Source: Paracandidimonas soli (GTDB taxonomy: Bacteria; Pseudomonadota; Gammaproteobacteria; Burkholderiales; Burkholderiaceae_B). From it: a stretch of 64,000 nucleotides of DNA. The stretch is taken from NCBI RefSeq assembly GCF_004342005.1, contig NZ_SMBX01000002.1, positions 558,001 through 622,000 of the forward strand, written 5' to 3'. How positions within the stretch are numbered: position 1 is the first letter of the stretch; every line of letters begins with the position of its first letter. Positions 44,791 to 54,652 of the stretch are shown piece by piece. The notes below the pieces were generated by a model. The model had not been told where the DNA came from and ran no database searches. It saw only the letters and a list, made by a program, of their open reading frames with translations. A program made the translations under genes and the position numbers.

Positions 44791-45660
44791 CTATTCGGGC
44801 TTGCGCGCCAGCAAGGTCGCGAATCGCATTCTTACCCGGTTGCCCTGTGCGTCCGTCTTGTGCAGCGCACCGAAATCCTCGTTGTATTTCAGCAGATCCC
44901 AGCCCTGGTAATACGAACTGAGCTCGCCCTCGGCGAACGTGAAAGGAAAAGCCTCCGGACATGGGCAATCCTGCGTGCTCATGGCGGCCACGATCAGGTT
45001 GCATCCCCCGGGCAAGGTTGCGGCCTGCATCTGCGCGATCAACCCCGGCACCGCCTGCGGCTGGAGGAACATGAAAACGACAGTCGACAGGATGAAGTCG
45101 TATTGGCCATCGATACGCGCATGATTCAGGTCTCTGTACTGCACGTCGATGTTGTCCAGGCCTTCCGCTTCGGCCAGGCCGCGCAGTACTGCCAGTCCGT
45201 CCTCGTTCCGGTCCCAGGCATCAACGGTGAATCCGCGCAGGCGCAGATACAGTGAATTGCGACCCCTGCCGCATCCCAGGTCCAGCGCCCTGCCCTGGGT
45301 CGACGGCATCCCGGCCACGGCCTCCAGCACTTCCGAATGCGTGGGCGTCAGCCCGTGCTTCCTGGAGAAATAATCCGCCGCATCGCAATGGAACGACAAC
45401 TGGCATTCCAGGTCGTCACTCGCATCGGCGATGCGATGCCATTGCTGCGGAGCCAGCCATGGCGGCTGCCGGGAAGCGCTGCAGTGATGCGTCTCCAGCA
45501 CATTGCCGTCCTGGTCGGTCAGCGCCAGATCCAGGCCGCCCTTGTTTATCGTCAAGCGTGCCCAGGTGCCTTCGCTGGTGTTGTGCTTGCGGCGGAAGGC
45601 TTCCGGCAGTGTCTGCGCATTCCAGACGGGCAGTGTTTTGTAGCAAAGAAGATGATCCAC
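44791..45660 (-). CDS. tehB: TehB-type SAM-dependent methyltransferase (long form)
   Basis: 289 residues. The N-terminal domain (CYKTLPVWNAQTLPEAFRRK, then GTWARLTINKG) is that of the long TehB form known from Haemophilus. The C-terminal methyltransferase has SAM motif ALDLGCGRGRNSLYL and STVVFMFLQPQAVPGLI, ending LARKPE. TehB gives tellurite resistance and oxidative-stress protection by methyl transfer. The start is a GTG at 45660 with GGAG upstream; the frame opens further up but the homologous N-terminus begins here. No tehA is present. A LysR gene lies upstream. Confidence 0.9.
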   Translation of the reverse strand: MDHLLCYKTLPVWNAQTLPEAFRRKHNTSEGTWARLTINKGGLDLALTDQDGNVLETHHCSASRQPPWLAPQQWHRIADASDDLECQLSFHCDAADYFSRKHGLTPTHSEVLEAVAGMPSTQGRALDLGCGRGRNSLYLRLRGFTVDAWDRNEDGLAVLRGLAEAEGLDNIDVQYRDLNHARIDGQYDFILSTVVFMFLQPQAVPGLIAQMQAATLPGGCNLIVAAMSTQDCPCPEAFPFTFAEGELSSYYQGWDLLKYNEDFGALHKTDAQGNRVRMRFATLLARKPE

Positions 45661-45778
45661 ATGAGGCTCCGAAAGACTTGGCGGCTTGATTGCCCATGCA
45701 AGCGTACGGACAAACCCGGGAGGATTCAAGTCCCGGCCGCGCCATGACAATGATGCGGCGCAAGCATGCCTGGCGCCA

Positions 45779-46672
45779 TCAGGCCTGAACCCGGATCTGC
45801 TCGCGGGATTCCAGCAATTGCTCGTACAGGGCCGCCGCCGCAACCGACAGGGATTTTCCCTTCCTGCGCACCAGATACAGCGAGCGTCTCAGGCGCTTGT
45901 CCGCCAAAGGCCTGATCACCAGGCTCGGATGGCGAAAGTGGAACAGCGTCATGCCCGGCACCACGCTGATACCAAGCCCTGCGAGAACCAGGCCGGCCAC
46001 GGTTGCCAGATGCTCGACCTCCAGCAGCAGCGTCGGCTTGTCGTTTGCCCCATCCAGCGCCTGGCGTACGCTGCTGCCTCTCGCCAGTTGAATGCGCGGC
46101 CATTTTGCCAAAGCCGACAGGCGCATGCCTTCGCACTTCGCCAAAGGATGATCCATCCGGCAGACAATGAAAAAATCATCGGCATACAGAAAATCCGATG
46201 TCAGCTCCGACATGTCCGCACGCCTGGCGGCAACGGCAAAATCCACCTGGCCGTTGCGCACCATATCGAGGCAAGGATCCAGCAGGGCGTCCCTCAGCTC
46301 CAGGCGTACGCCCGGATGCCTTTCGTGATAATCAGCCAGGATGCCAGGCAGCCACCCTGCGGCAAGCGAAGGCAATGCCGCCAGCGACACCCTGCCCTGG
46401 CGCTGGGATGCGTAATCGCTCATTCCTTCTTGCATGGCCTCGAAATCCCCCAGCAGGCGCAAGGCGCCCGACAGGAAAATCTCCCCTTCCGTCGTCAACG
46501 ACACGTGGCGCGTACTGCGGTCGAACAAGCGCAGTCCGACCTCGGCTTCCACCATGCGTATCAGTGCGCTGAAGGCCGGCTGCGTCATATGGCTGCGCTG
46601 CGCCGCGCGCGTGAAGTGGCGCTCTTCAGCCAGCGCAACGAAAGCGCGCAATTGCCGAGAGGAAAGATTCAT
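45779..46672 (-). CDS. LysR-family transcriptional regulator
   Basis: 297 residues with an N-terminal winged helix (MNLSSRQLRAFVALAEERHF, then TRAAQRSHMTQPAFSALIRM) and a periplasmic-binding-like effector domain. LysR regulators usually act on a divergent neighbour, but here both neighbours (trpF upstream, tehB downstream) are on the same strand, so its target is unclear. It sits where trpB, trpA and accD would stand in the common betaproteobacterial gene order. It starts 82 nt after the trpF stop. Confidence 0.92.
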   Translation of the reverse strand: MNLSSRQLRAFVALAEERHFTRAAQRSHMTQPAFSALIRMVEAEVGLRLFDRSTRHVSLTTEGEIFLSGALRLLGDFEAMQEGMSDYASQRQGRVSLAALPSLAAGWLPGILADYHERHPGVRLELRDALLDPCLDMVRNGQVDFAVAARRADMSELTSDFLYADDFFIVCRMDHPLAKCEGMRLSALAKWPRIQLARGSSVRQALDGANDKPTLLLEVEHLATVAGLVLAGLGISVVPGMTLFHFRHPSLVIRPLADKRLRRSLYLVRRKGKSLSVAAAALYEQLLESREQIRVQA

Positions 46673-46754
46673 ATTCTTTCTTTATTAATCGACCTGATAT
46701 TCCTATTCTACAGATAAACAATCTGCAGTCCGAGGATTGCGCTTTGGCGCATGA

Positions 46755-47405
46755 TCAAACCCTTGCCACGGTCTGCATGAATGCCTGTATTCGCTCTGGC
46801 GACTTGATGCCAGGCGACACTTCAACGCCGCTGCTGACGTCGAGCGCATAAGGGCGAAACGGTAATTGGCTCACATGGGCCTGCACCGTATCCGGACGCA
46901 GCCCGCCGGCCAGGATTTTCGCAACAGCTTGCCCGGGCAACCCGGCCAGCAACGCCGGATCGAGCGCAAGGCCGCTGCCGCCATATCCCGCGCTGTAGCT
47001 GTCGAACAGCCAGCCGGCCGCGTCCGCATAGCGCGAAGTTTCCTTCACCACTGCGTCCGGGGTATCCAGCCCCGGAGCGCCGACGCGGAACGCCCGCAGA
47101 TAGCGGCGGGAAAACGCGCGGCATTCTTCGGGAGATTCATCCCCATGGAACTGCAGCAGATCCGGCTTGACGACATCGATCACCTCCCGCACGAACGATG
47201 CCTGGGCATTGACGAACAACGCCACGACATCGACAAAGGCGGGAACGCAGTCGCGCAGCCGCCGGGCCTGCTCCAGGGAGACGCAGCGCTTGCTGCCCTC
47301 GTAGAACACCATGCCGATGGCATCCGCGCCGGCCACGACGGCGACACGCACGTCCTCCTCGCGCGTCAGACCGCAGATTTTTACGCGTATCCGTTGCGTA
47401 CTCAC
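46755..47405 (-). CDS. trpF: Phosphoribosylanthranilate isomerase
   Basis: 216 residues with the TrpF signature RVKICGLTREEDVRVAVVAG, FVNAQASFVREV, LLQFHGDESPEEC and LAGGLRPDTV; conserved Cys and Asp form the active site. It catalyses the third step of the tryptophan branch. The start is a GTG at 47405 that overlaps the truA stop by 4 nt (GTGA), so the two are translationally coupled. trpB and trpA, which usually follow, are not in the window. Confidence 0.95.
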   Translation of the reverse strand: MSTQRIRVKICGLTREEDVRVAVVAGADAIGMVFYEGSKRCVSLEQARRLRDCVPAFVDVVALFVNAQASFVREVIDVVKPDLLQFHGDESPEECRAFSRRYLRAFRVGAPGLDTPDAVVKETSRYADAAGWLFDSYSAGYGGSGLALDPALLAGLPGQAVAKILAGGLRPDTVQAHVSQLPFRPYALDVSSGVEVSPGIKSPERIQAFMQTVARV

Positions 47406-48337
47406 GATTCGATCTCCTGCGTGGAAACGCGCTCCGGGAAAACGATGCCGGTATGGGAAAACAGGGCATCGCGCCAGTCGACCTGCGGCAATGCCGCGCT
47501 GTCGCCATAATCCACATGCGCCAGGTAAAGCCCTTCCGCGGCGAATGTCGGCGCGGAAAAGCGGCGGTCTTTCTGCGCCAGCAAATGCGCAATCCAGTCG
47601 ACTGGCTGCCTTCCCATGCCGATGTAGAGCAACGCGCCCATCAGGTTGCGGATCATGTGATGCAGGAAGGCATTCGCCGTGAAGCGGAATAGCAGGAATT
47701 CGCCTTGGCGGGCGATTTCCACCGCCTGCATGGTACGCACAGGACTGGCCGCCTGGCACTCGGAAGAGCGAAAGCTGCTGAAATCATGCTCGCCCAGCAG
47801 TTGCCGCCCGGCCTCCTGCATGCGCTCGAGATCCAGCGCGTGATAAACCCAGCCCACCCTGCCATGCAGCAAGGGCGAGCGCACACGGCTGTTCCTGACC
47901 ACATAGACGTAGGTGCGCGCAACAGCCGAGAAGCGCGCATGGAAATTTTGCGGCACCTGCACCGCCCATTGCACGGCAAGCCTCGGCGGCAGCAAGGCAT
48001 TGAGCCCGCGCACCCAGGACTCCTCGTTGCGGCGAGCCGTAGTATCCAGGTGCACGATTTGCGACAAGGCATGCACTCCCGTATCCGTGCGTCCCGCGCA
48101 AATGGTCGATACGGGATGGGCCAGGAACTGCGACGCGGCGGACTCCAGGGCATCCTGCAACGTGTTTCCGCCAGGCTGCGTCTGCCAGCCCTGCCAGCCA
48201 TTGCCGTCGTAGCTCAGCGACAGCGCCATGCGCACCGGCCCGCCTTGCCCGGAAACAGGCGCGCCGCCCGTTTCCCGGGCAACGCTGCCATCCTCTCCCG
48301 GAAGATCGTTGCCGGACATCACACTTGCCGGCGCCAT
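47402..48337 (-). CDS. truA: tRNA pseudouridine(38-40) synthase
   Basis: 311 residues from the ATG at 48337, with catalytic Asp in CAGRTDTGVHAL and other TruA blocks (ARTYVYVVRNS, FRSSECQAASPVRT, FLHHMIRNLMGALL). It makes pseudouridine at positions 38-40 of tRNA anticodon arms. The core begins at MALSLSYDGNGWQGWQ, so the first 36 residues are an extension; the true start could be the ATG at 48229, as no start has a convincing ribosome site. It lies between fimV and trpF, the usual order in the group. Confidence 0.94.
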   Translation of the reverse strand: MAPASVMSGNDLPGEDGSVARETGGAPVSGQGGPVRMALSLSYDGNGWQGWQTQPGGNTLQDALESAASQFLAHPVSTICAGRTDTGVHALSQIVHLDTTARRNEESWVRGLNALLPPRLAVQWAVQVPQNFHARFSAVARTYVYVVRNSRVRSPLLHGRVGWVYHALDLERMQEAGRQLLGEHDFSSFRSSECQAASPVRTMQAVEIARQGEFLLFRFTANAFLHHMIRNLMGALLYIGMGRQPVDWIAHLLAQKDRRFSAPTFAAEGLYLAHVDYGDSAALPQVDWRDALFSHTGIVFPERVSTQEIES

Positions 48338-48358
48338 GCCTTGAGGGCGGGCATGATC

Positions 48359-50026
48359 CTATGCCTGCCTGTCGGATTCCGGCTTGCCGGAATCCTGGAG
48401 ATCCAGATCGATGTTTTCCAGTTTTTCCTGGATCATGCTTTCAGTGATCTGGCCCGACCCCGCCGCCTCGCGCTCATCGGCCTTGGCGTTGGCGCGGCGC
48501 AGCAGCCAGGCGACGATCAGCACCAGCAATGCCAGCAGGCCAGTCAGGATGCCCAATAGATGCCTGCCGAACCATGAGCCCGTCTCGGCTCCGTTCGCGC
48601 CACGCGCATCGCCGGCCCCCGCCTGCGCTTGTGTTTGCGCCTGCTCCAGTGCCTGCGCCGCCGAACCCGGGACGATGGCGGTACCGCTGCCTGCGGAAGC
48701 GCCATTGCCGGACGCCGAGCCATTGCCGGAGGCCGCCCCATCGGCTGAAGCCGCTCCATTGGCCGCAGCAGAGCCATTCCCGGCAGCCGTACCCGCGGCG
48801 GCTGCAACATTGCCGCCGCCGTTGCCCGACGAGGCCGCCGAACCTTCAGCTTCGCCGGAGCCAGCGACGGCATCGACGACTTCGGACAGAGTCTGGCCGA
48901 CGGCTTTCACGCCCTCGGCGACGGCATCCTGCGCTGCATGGCCTTGCGCCTGCAATGCCTGGTTCAAATTGCGGACATTGTCTTCCAGCTGGGCGATGCG
49001 TTCGCCGGATTCCTCGACATTCCGGCGCGTGGCCAGCCTGTCGTCGTCCGTGCGGCCCGCAGCGCCGGATGCCGCTCCGACCGCTCCATTGACGCCATTC
49101 GACGCCGCGGAAAGCTTCAACTGGTCTCGTGGTTCGCCGGACGCGGCTTCCGTCGCCGCCGGCGCATCGCGTCCGACGGTGCCGGATTTTGCCGAAGCGT
49201 CGTCGGCAGCGACTGCGGAAGCCTCGGCCGACGAGGCCTCTATGCGCTTGCCGCTGCGAAACGCCTGATCATGTTCGCGGAACAAGGCGCGCGCCTCGGC
49301 GTTGCTGAGGGCCGTCAAGGCGGAGGCGTCCGGTACGGCAAGCGTGGCGCCCGCCTTGACCAGATTCATATTGCCCTTGATGAAGGCCTGTGGATTGGCG
49401 TTGTATAGCGCAGCCATCATCTGCCAGACGCTGACGCCGGGCACCGCATGTCGGCGCGCCAGGGAAAACAGCGTATCGCCCTTGCGCACATGGATGCTGC
49501 TTGCGCCAGGCACTGTCGCACCGGCCGGCGAGGCCGAAGCGCCGCCGGACTGGGCGGAGGCGCCTGCGGCTGGCGGCTGCAGCGGCGTACCGTGCGGCTG
49601 CGCCAGCAGGCTGACCTGGTGCTGCAGCCTGCCCGCAGCCGTCACCACATCGATCAGAATGTCGGCGATCTGTCCGTTGAAGGGCTGGCTGGACTGCAGC
49701 CTTGCCACCCTGGTGGAATCATCCGTACCCGGCAATAGCTCGACCTGCAGGGACAACAGCGGAACCGGCGGCGTCAGGCCCGTCCGTTTCCAGGCCTCTT
49801 CCGGGGCTGGACTGACCTGCAACTGGCGCAGATCGTCTGCGCTCAGGTTTCTGATGGGAACATCGACACGCAACGGCTGGCCAGAGGCCGACAGCAGGCG
49901 GGAGTGCCCGAAATCGACAGCATGCGCCGGAACCGAAAGCAGGAAACCCGCGGAAATGAGCGCCGCGAGCGGCTTCAAAGCAATACTGCGCGATGCCGCA
50001 GCCATACCGGCGATTCTAGCCATCAT
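48359..50026 (-). CDS. fimV: FimV/HubP-family protein, short form
   Basis: 555 residues. A signal peptide ends near SVPAHA; the FimV N-terminal domain starts VDFGHSRLLSASGQPL. A LysM peptidoglycan-binding module follows (IHVRKGDTLFSLARRHAV, about 178-228), then a coiled coil near 330-360 and an Ala/Gly/Ser/Asn low-complexity stretch with imperfect GNGSA-type repeats (about 390-470). One transmembrane helix (HLLGILTGLLALLVLIVAWL) and a short cytoplasmic tail complete the protein. FimV/HubP organises the cell pole and type IV pili. The long acidic cytoplasmic tail of Pseudomonas FimV is almost absent. It lies between asd and truA as in relatives. Confidence 0.85.
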   Translation of the reverse strand: MMARIAGMAAASRSIALKPLAALISAGFLLSVPAHAVDFGHSRLLSASGQPLRVDVPIRNLSADDLRQLQVSPAPEEAWKRTGLTPPVPLLSLQVELLPGTDDSTRVARLQSSQPFNGQIADILIDVVTAAGRLQHQVSLLAQPHGTPLQPPAAGASAQSGGASASPAGATVPGASSIHVRKGDTLFSLARRHAVPGVSVWQMMAALYNANPQAFIKGNMNLVKAGATLAVPDASALTALSNAEARALFREHDQAFRSGKRIEASSAEASAVAADDASAKSGTVGRDAPAATEAASGEPRDQLKLSAASNGVNGAVGAASGAAGRTDDDRLATRRNVEESGERIAQLEDNVRNLNQALQAQGHAAQDAVAEGVKAVGQTLSEVVDAVAGSGEAEGSAASSGNGGGNVAAAAGTAAGNGSAAANGAASADGAASGNGSASGNGASAGSGTAIVPGSAAQALEQAQTQAQAGAGDARGANGAETGSWFGRHLLGILTGLLALLVLIVAWLLRRANAKADEREAAGSGQITESMIQEKLENIDLDLQDSGKPESDRQA

Positions 50027-50053
50027 GTGATGTTCCCCAACTGAAATGACAAC

Positions 50054-51184
50054 TTACAGCTCACCCAGCGCAATGCGCAGCATGCGGCGCAGCGGTTCGG
50101 CCGCGCCCCACAGCAATTGGTCGCCCACAGTGAAGGCGCTGAGGTATTCGGGCCCCATCGACAGCTTGCGCAGCCGACCGACCGGGATATCCAGCGTGCC
50201 GGTGACGGCCACCGGGGTCAGGTCGCGCATGGTGGCATCGCGTTCGTTGGGAACGACCTTGGCCCATGCCGAGCCCTTGGCGATGATGTCGCTGATCTCG
50301 TCCAGCGGAATATCGCGGCGCAGCTTGATCGTGAGCGCCTGGCTATGGCACCGCATGGCGCCGATGCGCACGCACAGGCCATCGATGGGTACGGGCGTGC
50401 TGCCGAAGGATTCGCCACGGCCGAGGATCTTGTTGGTCTCGGCCTCTGCCTTCCACTCTTCGCGCGATACGCCGTTGCCCAGATCCTTGTCGATCCAGGG
50501 AATCAGGTTGCCGGCCAGCGGAACGCCGAAATGCGTCTGCGGCAGCGAGGGATCCTTTTGCGCCTGCAGGACGCCGCGATCGATTTCCAGGATGGCGGAA
50601 GCCGGATCGTCCAGCAGGTTGCGCACCGAAGCATTCAGCAGTCCGAACTGCGTCAGCAGTTCGCGCATGTGCTGGGCGCCGCCGCCGGAAGCGGCCTGGT
50701 ACGTCATGCTGGTCATCCACTCGATGAGATCCTGGCGGAACAGGCCCGCCAGGCCCATCAGCATGCAGCTGACCGTGCAGTTGCCGCCGACGAAATTGCG
50801 CACGCCGCGTTGCAGCGCGGCGTCGATGACCGGGCGATTGACCGGATCGAGCACGATGATGGCGTCATCCTTCATGCGCAGCGTGCTGGCGGCATCGATC
50901 CAGATGCCGTCCCAGCCTGCCGCGCGCAGCTTGGGATACACCTCGGAGGTGTAGTCGCCGCCTTGCGCCGTCAGGATGATGGGGAGGCTTTTCAGGGCAT
51001 CGATATCGTGGGCGTCGCGCAGCGGGCCCGCGCCATCGGCCCATGCCGGCGCTTTTCCGCCAGCGTTGCTGGTGGAAAAGAACACGGGTTCGAAGAGAGA
51101 AAAGTCATTTTCATCGCGCATGCGCTGCATGAGGACAGAGCCCACCATGCCACGCCACCCGACCAACCCCACTGCCTGGCTCAT
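50054..51184 (-). CDS. asd: Aspartate-semialdehyde dehydrogenase
   Basis: 376 residues, Gram-negative Asd type: NADP motif [18 protein letters not shown] at the N-terminus, catalytic Cys136 in [12 protein letters not shown], and [16 protein letters not shown] with substrate-binding residues. It makes aspartate semialdehyde for lysine, diaminopimelate, threonine and methionine synthesis. leuB ends 34 nt upstream and fimV starts 27 nt downstream. This is the standard leuB-asd-fimV order. Confidence 0.97.
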   Translation of the reverse strand: MSQAVGLVGWRGMVGSVLMQRMRDENDFSLFEPVFFSTSNAGGKAPAWADGAGPLRDAHDIDALKSLPIILTAQGGDYTSEVYPKLRAAGWDGIWIDAASTLRMKDDAIIVLDPVNRPVIDAALQRGVRNFVGGNCTVSCMLMGLAGLFRQDLIEWMTSMTYQAASGGGAQHMRELLTQFGLLNASVRNLLDDPASAILEIDRGVLQAQKDPSLPQTHFGVPLAGNLIPWIDKDLGNGVSREEWKAEAETNKILGRGESFGSTPVPIDGLCVRIGAMRCHSQALTIKLRRDIPLDEISDIIAKGSAWAKVVPNERDATMRDLTPVAVTGTLDIPVGRLRKLSMGPEYLSAFTVGDQLLWGAAEPLRRMLRIALGEL

Positions 51185-51218
51185 AGTGCTTTCACTTATA
51201 AAAAGAGAGATAAAGGAT

Positions 51219-52295
51219 TTATTTTAATGCTTTCAGCACCGCATCGCCCATTTCGCTCGTGGAAACCTGCGTCGTGCCTTCCGAAAGAATGTCCGGTGTG
51301 CGCAGGCCCTGCTCCAGGACGGCCTGGACGGCCGCCTCGACGCGATCCGCCGCATCGGCGCGGTTCAGCGAATAACGCAGCAGCATTGCGGCCGACAGGA
51401 TGGTCGCCAAGGGGTTGGCGATATTCTGGCCCGCGATGTCCGGCGCCGAACCGTGGCTGGGCTCGTACATGCCCTGGTTGCGCTCGTTCAGCGAGGCCGA
51501 GGGCAGCATGCCGATGGAGCCGGTCAGCATGGCGGCGGCGTCGGACAGGATATCGCCGAACATATTGCCGGTGACGATCACATCGAATGCCTTGGGAGCG
51601 CGCACCAGCTGCATGGCGGCATTGTCGACGTACATATGGGACAGCTCGACGTCCGGGTACTCCTTCGCCACCTCGATGACGATGTCGCGCCAGAACTGCG
51701 AGGTCTCCAGCACATTGGCCTTGTCCACGCTGCAAAGCCGCTTCTGGCGTTTCTGCGCGGCCTCGAAGGCCACATGCGCGATGCGGCGCACTTCGCTTTC
51801 GGCGTAGTGCATGGTGTCAAAGCCCTGGCGCTCGCCCTTGAACGGCCCTTCGGTCACTTCGCGCACGCCGCGCGGCTGGCCGAAATAGATGTCGCCGGTC
51901 AGCTCGCGCACGATCAGGATGTCCAGGCCGGAGACAATCTCGGGCTTGAGCGTGGAAGCATCCGCCAATTGCGGGTACAGAATGGCCGGACGCAGATTGG
52001 CGAACAGTCCCAGCGACTTGCGCAGGCCCAGCAGCGCCTGCTCCGGACGCAGTTCGCGCGGCAGCGCGTCGTATTTCCAGTCGCCGACCGCGCCGAACAG
52101 GATGGCGTCGGAGGCCTTGGCCAGTTCCAGCGTCTCCGGCGGCAAGGGATGGCCGTGCAGGTCATAGGCGCGGCCGCCCACCTGGGCCGTTTCCAGCGCC
52201 AGGTCCAGCCCCAGCGCCGTCATTACGCGCGAAGCCTGCTCCACGATTTCGGGGCCGATGCCGTCTCCGGGCAGAACTGCGATTTTGTGTGTCAT
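51219..52295 (-). CDS. leuB: 3-isopropylmalate dehydrogenase
   Basis: 358 residues with [17 protein letters not shown] at the start, the substrate segment [15 protein letters not shown] and the isocitrate/isopropylmalate dehydrogenase signature [20 protein letters not shown]. It oxidatively decarboxylates 3-isopropylmalate in leucine synthesis. It follows leuD after 115 nt in which I see no gene and only weak pairing, and precedes asd. Confidence 0.98.
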   Translation of the reverse strand: MTHKIAVLPGDGIGPEIVEQASRVMTALGLDLALETAQVGGRAYDLHGHPLPPETLELAKASDAILFGAVGDWKYDALPRELRPEQALLGLRKSLGLFANLRPAILYPQLADASTLKPEIVSGLDILIVRELTGDIYFGQPRGVREVTEGPFKGERQGFDTMHYAESEVRRIAHVAFEAAQKRQKRLCSVDKANVLETSQFWRDIVIEVAKEYPDVELSHMYVDNAAMQLVRAPKAFDVIVTGNMFGDILSDAAAMLTGSIGMLPSASLNERNQGMYEPSHGSAPDIAGQNIANPLATILSAAMLLRYSLNRADAADRVEAAVQAVLEQGLRTPDILSEGTTQVSTSEMGDAVLKALK

Positions 52296-52410
52296 GCTGA
52301 TATTCCGTTAAAAATAGCGAAAAGAGGACGCCCGGCCAAAACCGTGACATCCTCGCATAGTTTCAAGGCGGGAGCCGGCGCAAGGGCATGCTCCTGTCTC
52401 CCGCAGGCGT

Positions 52411-53061
52411 TCAGGCCAGCGGACGCGCCGCCAGCCAAGGATGGCGCGCCAGGCGCTCGGCTTCGAACGCCTTGATCTTGTCGGCATTCTGCAGCGTCAG
52501 GCCGATATCGTCCAGGCCGTTGACCATGCAATGCTTGCGGAACGGCTCGATATCGAAGCCGAGTTCTCGCCCCTCTTCGGTGATCACCACCTGGCGAGGC
52601 AGATCGATGCGCAGCTTGTAGCCGTTGAACGATTTCACCTCGTCGAACAGTCGCGCGACTTCCAGCTCGGACAGCACGATGGGCAGCAGCCCGTTCTTGA
52701 AGCTGTTGTTGAAGAAGATATCGGCGAACGACGGCGCGATGACGGCACGGAAGCCGTACTGCGTCAGCGCCCAGGGCGCGTGCTCGCGGCTGGAGCCGCA
52801 GCCGAAGTTCTTGCGCGCCAGCAGGATGGAGGCGCCCTGGTAGCGCGGCTGGTTCAGCACGAAATCCGGATTCAGCGGGCGTTTGCTGTTGTCCATGCCC
52901 GGCTCGCCGTGATCCAGGTAGCGCAGCTCGTCGAACAGGTTCGGGCCGAAGCCGGTGCGCTTGATGGATTTCAGGAACTGCTTCGGGATGATGAGGTCGG
53001 TGTCCACGTTTTCGCGGTCAAGCGGAGCCACCAGGCCGTGATGGGTAGTAAATGCTTCCAT
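52411..53061 (-). CDS. leuD: 3-isopropylmalate dehydratase small subunit
   Basis: 216 residues, normal length: [20 protein letters not shown], the swivel-domain motif [14 protein letters not shown], and [17 protein letters not shown]. It forms isopropylmalate isomerase with LeuC. The ATG at 53061 gives the family N-terminus MEAFTTHHG. leuC ends 11 nt upstream, so the two are certainly co-transcribed. Confidence 0.97.
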   Translation of the reverse strand: MEAFTTHHGLVAPLDRENVDTDLIIPKQFLKSIKRTGFGPNLFDELRYLDHGEPGMDNSKRPLNPDFVLNQPRYQGASILLARKNFGCGSSREHAPWALTQYGFRAVIAPSFADIFFNNSFKNGLLPIVLSELEVARLFDEVKSFNGYKLRIDLPRQVVITEEGRELGFDIEPFRKHCMVNGLDDIGLTLQNADKIKAFEAERLARHPWLAARPLA

Positions 53062-53072
53062 GATGCGTTGTC

Positions 53073-54476
53073 CTATCGAAAGTTGCGGATGTCGACGAAA
53101 TGGCCGGCAATGGCGGCGGCGGCGGCCATCGCGGGGCTGACCAGGTGCGTGCGGCCGCCCTGGCCCTGGCGTCCTTCGAAGTTGCGGTTCGATGTGGAGG
53201 CGCAGCGCTCGCCGGGCTCGAGCCTGTCGGCGTTCATGGCCAGGCACATGGAACAGCCCGGTTCGCGCCATTCGAAGCCCGCCTCGATGAAGATGCGGTC
53301 CAGCCCTTCTTTTTCGGCCTGCGCCTTGACCAGGCCAGAGCCCGGCACCACCATCGCCTGCTTCACGTTGGAAGCGACGCGCTTGCCGCGAGCCACGGCG
53401 GCGGCGGCGCGCAAGTCCTCGATGCGCGAATTCGTGCAGGAGCCGATGAACACCTTGTCGATGCGGATGTCCGTCAAGGGCGTGTTCGGCTTCAGGCCCA
53501 TGTACTGCAGCGCGCGCTCCATGCCGCTGCGGCGGACGTCGTCCTTTTCCTTGTCGGGATCCGGCACGCGCGCGCCGACCGGCAACACCATTTCAGGCGA
53601 CGTGCCCCAGGTGACCTGGGGCTCGACCTCGCGGGCGTCGATGACGACGATCGCATCGAACGTCGCGCCTTCGTCCGTATGCAGGGTGCGCCAGTATTCG
53701 ACGGCCTGGTCCCACAGCGCGCCCGTGGGCGAATACGGACGGCCCCTGAAGTAATCGATGGTCTTCTGGTCCACGGCCACCATGCCGGAGCGGGCGCCCG
53801 CCTCGATCGCCATATTGCAGAGCGTCATGCGCCCTTCCACGGACAGGCCGCGCACGGCTGCGCCCGCGAACTCGATCGCATGGCCCGTGCCGCCGGCCGT
53901 GCCGATCTTGCCGATGATGTGCAGCGCCAGGTCCTTGGCGGTACAACCGGCCGGGAGCTCGCCGTCCACGCGGACCAGCATGCTCTTGCTTTTCTTCATC
54001 AGCAGGGTCTGCGTGGCCAGCACGTGCTCGACCTCGGACGTGCCGATGCCGAATGCCAGGGCGCCCATGGCGCCGTGCGTGCTGGTGTGGGAATCGCCGC
54101 AGACGACAGTCATGCCGGGCAGCGTAGCGCCCTGCTCCGGCCCGATGACGTGCACGATGCCCTGGCGCATGTCGTTCATGCGGAATTCGGTAATGCCGTA
54201 CTTGTCGCAATTGTCGTCCAGCGTATCGACCTGCAGACGCGATATGGGGTCCTCGATGCCTTCATTGCGGGCCGTCGTCGGCACGTTGTGGTCGGCAACC
54301 GCCAGGTTGGCGGAAATGCGCCACGGCTTGCGGCCAGCCAGCGCCAGCCCTTCGAATGCCTGGGGGCTGGTCACTTCGTGAAGAAGATGGCGGTCGATGT
54401 ACAAGATACAGGTGCCGTCGGACTCCTGGTGCACCACATGGGCGTCCCAGAGCTTGTCGTATAAGGTTCGGGCCAT
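53073..54476 (-). CDS. leuC: 3-isopropylmalate dehydratase large subunit
   Basis: 467 residues. Starts [17 protein letters not shown]. Iron-sulfur ligands are in [14 protein letters not shown] and the ECxxC-type [11 protein letters not shown], with [20 protein letters not shown] in the active site. It isomerises 2- to 3-isopropylmalate. It heads the run leuC-leuD-leuB-asd-fimV-truA-trpF. A promoter with an overlapping dyad lies 34-75 nt upstream. Confidence 0.98.
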   Translation of the reverse strand: MARTLYDKLWDAHVVHQESDGTCILYIDRHLLHEVTSPQAFEGLALAGRKPWRISANLAVADHNVPTTARNEGIEDPISRLQVDTLDDNCDKYGITEFRMNDMRQGIVHVIGPEQGATLPGMTVVCGDSHTSTHGAMGALAFGIGTSEVEHVLATQTLLMKKSKSMLVRVDGELPAGCTAKDLALHIIGKIGTAGGTGHAIEFAGAAVRGLSVEGRMTLCNMAIEAGARSGMVAVDQKTIDYFRGRPYSPTGALWDQAVEYWRTLHTDEGATFDAIVVIDAREVEPQVTWGTSPEMVLPVGARVPDPDKEKDDVRRSGMERALQYMGLKPNTPLTDIRIDKVFIGSCTNSRIEDLRAAAAVARGKRVASNVKQAMVVPGSGLVKAQAEKEGLDRIFIEAGFEWREPGCSMCLAMNADRLEPGERCASTSNRNFEGRQGQGGRTHLVSPAMAAAAAIAGHFVDIRNFR

Positions 54477-54509
54477 GACTATGCTCGCAATCAAGGATGG
54501 AAAACACGT

Positions 54510-54550
54510 ATTATGCCAGCGGAATAACAGGGTACAAGACCACTTGTTAT
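54510..54550 (-). promoter_or_regulatory. Promoter and dyad operator upstream of leuC
   Basis: Minus strand -35 TTGTAC (54532-54537), a 16-nt spacer, and -10 CATAAT (54510-54515). The dyad ATAACA-N15-TGTTAT (54524-54550) covers the -35 and is of the size bound by LysR-type or similar dimeric regulators. Confidence 0.6.
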
Positions 54551-54652
54551 CCTAGTATTACCACTGCCAGCCTACAGAGAAGCAATCGGCCGCCGCGGCC
54601 GGGCGAGGATCGCGTATCTGGACGGGCCAGGGCGAATCGCCGGGCCTTGCCC

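Noticed and set aside
45716..45744. tRNA 3'-end-like stretch (T-loop TTCAAGT and a terminal GCCA) between tehB and the LysR gene, a possible attachment-site scar
   Set aside because: The bases flanking the loop do not form a T-stem and no acceptor partner or integrase is near; judged coincidental.
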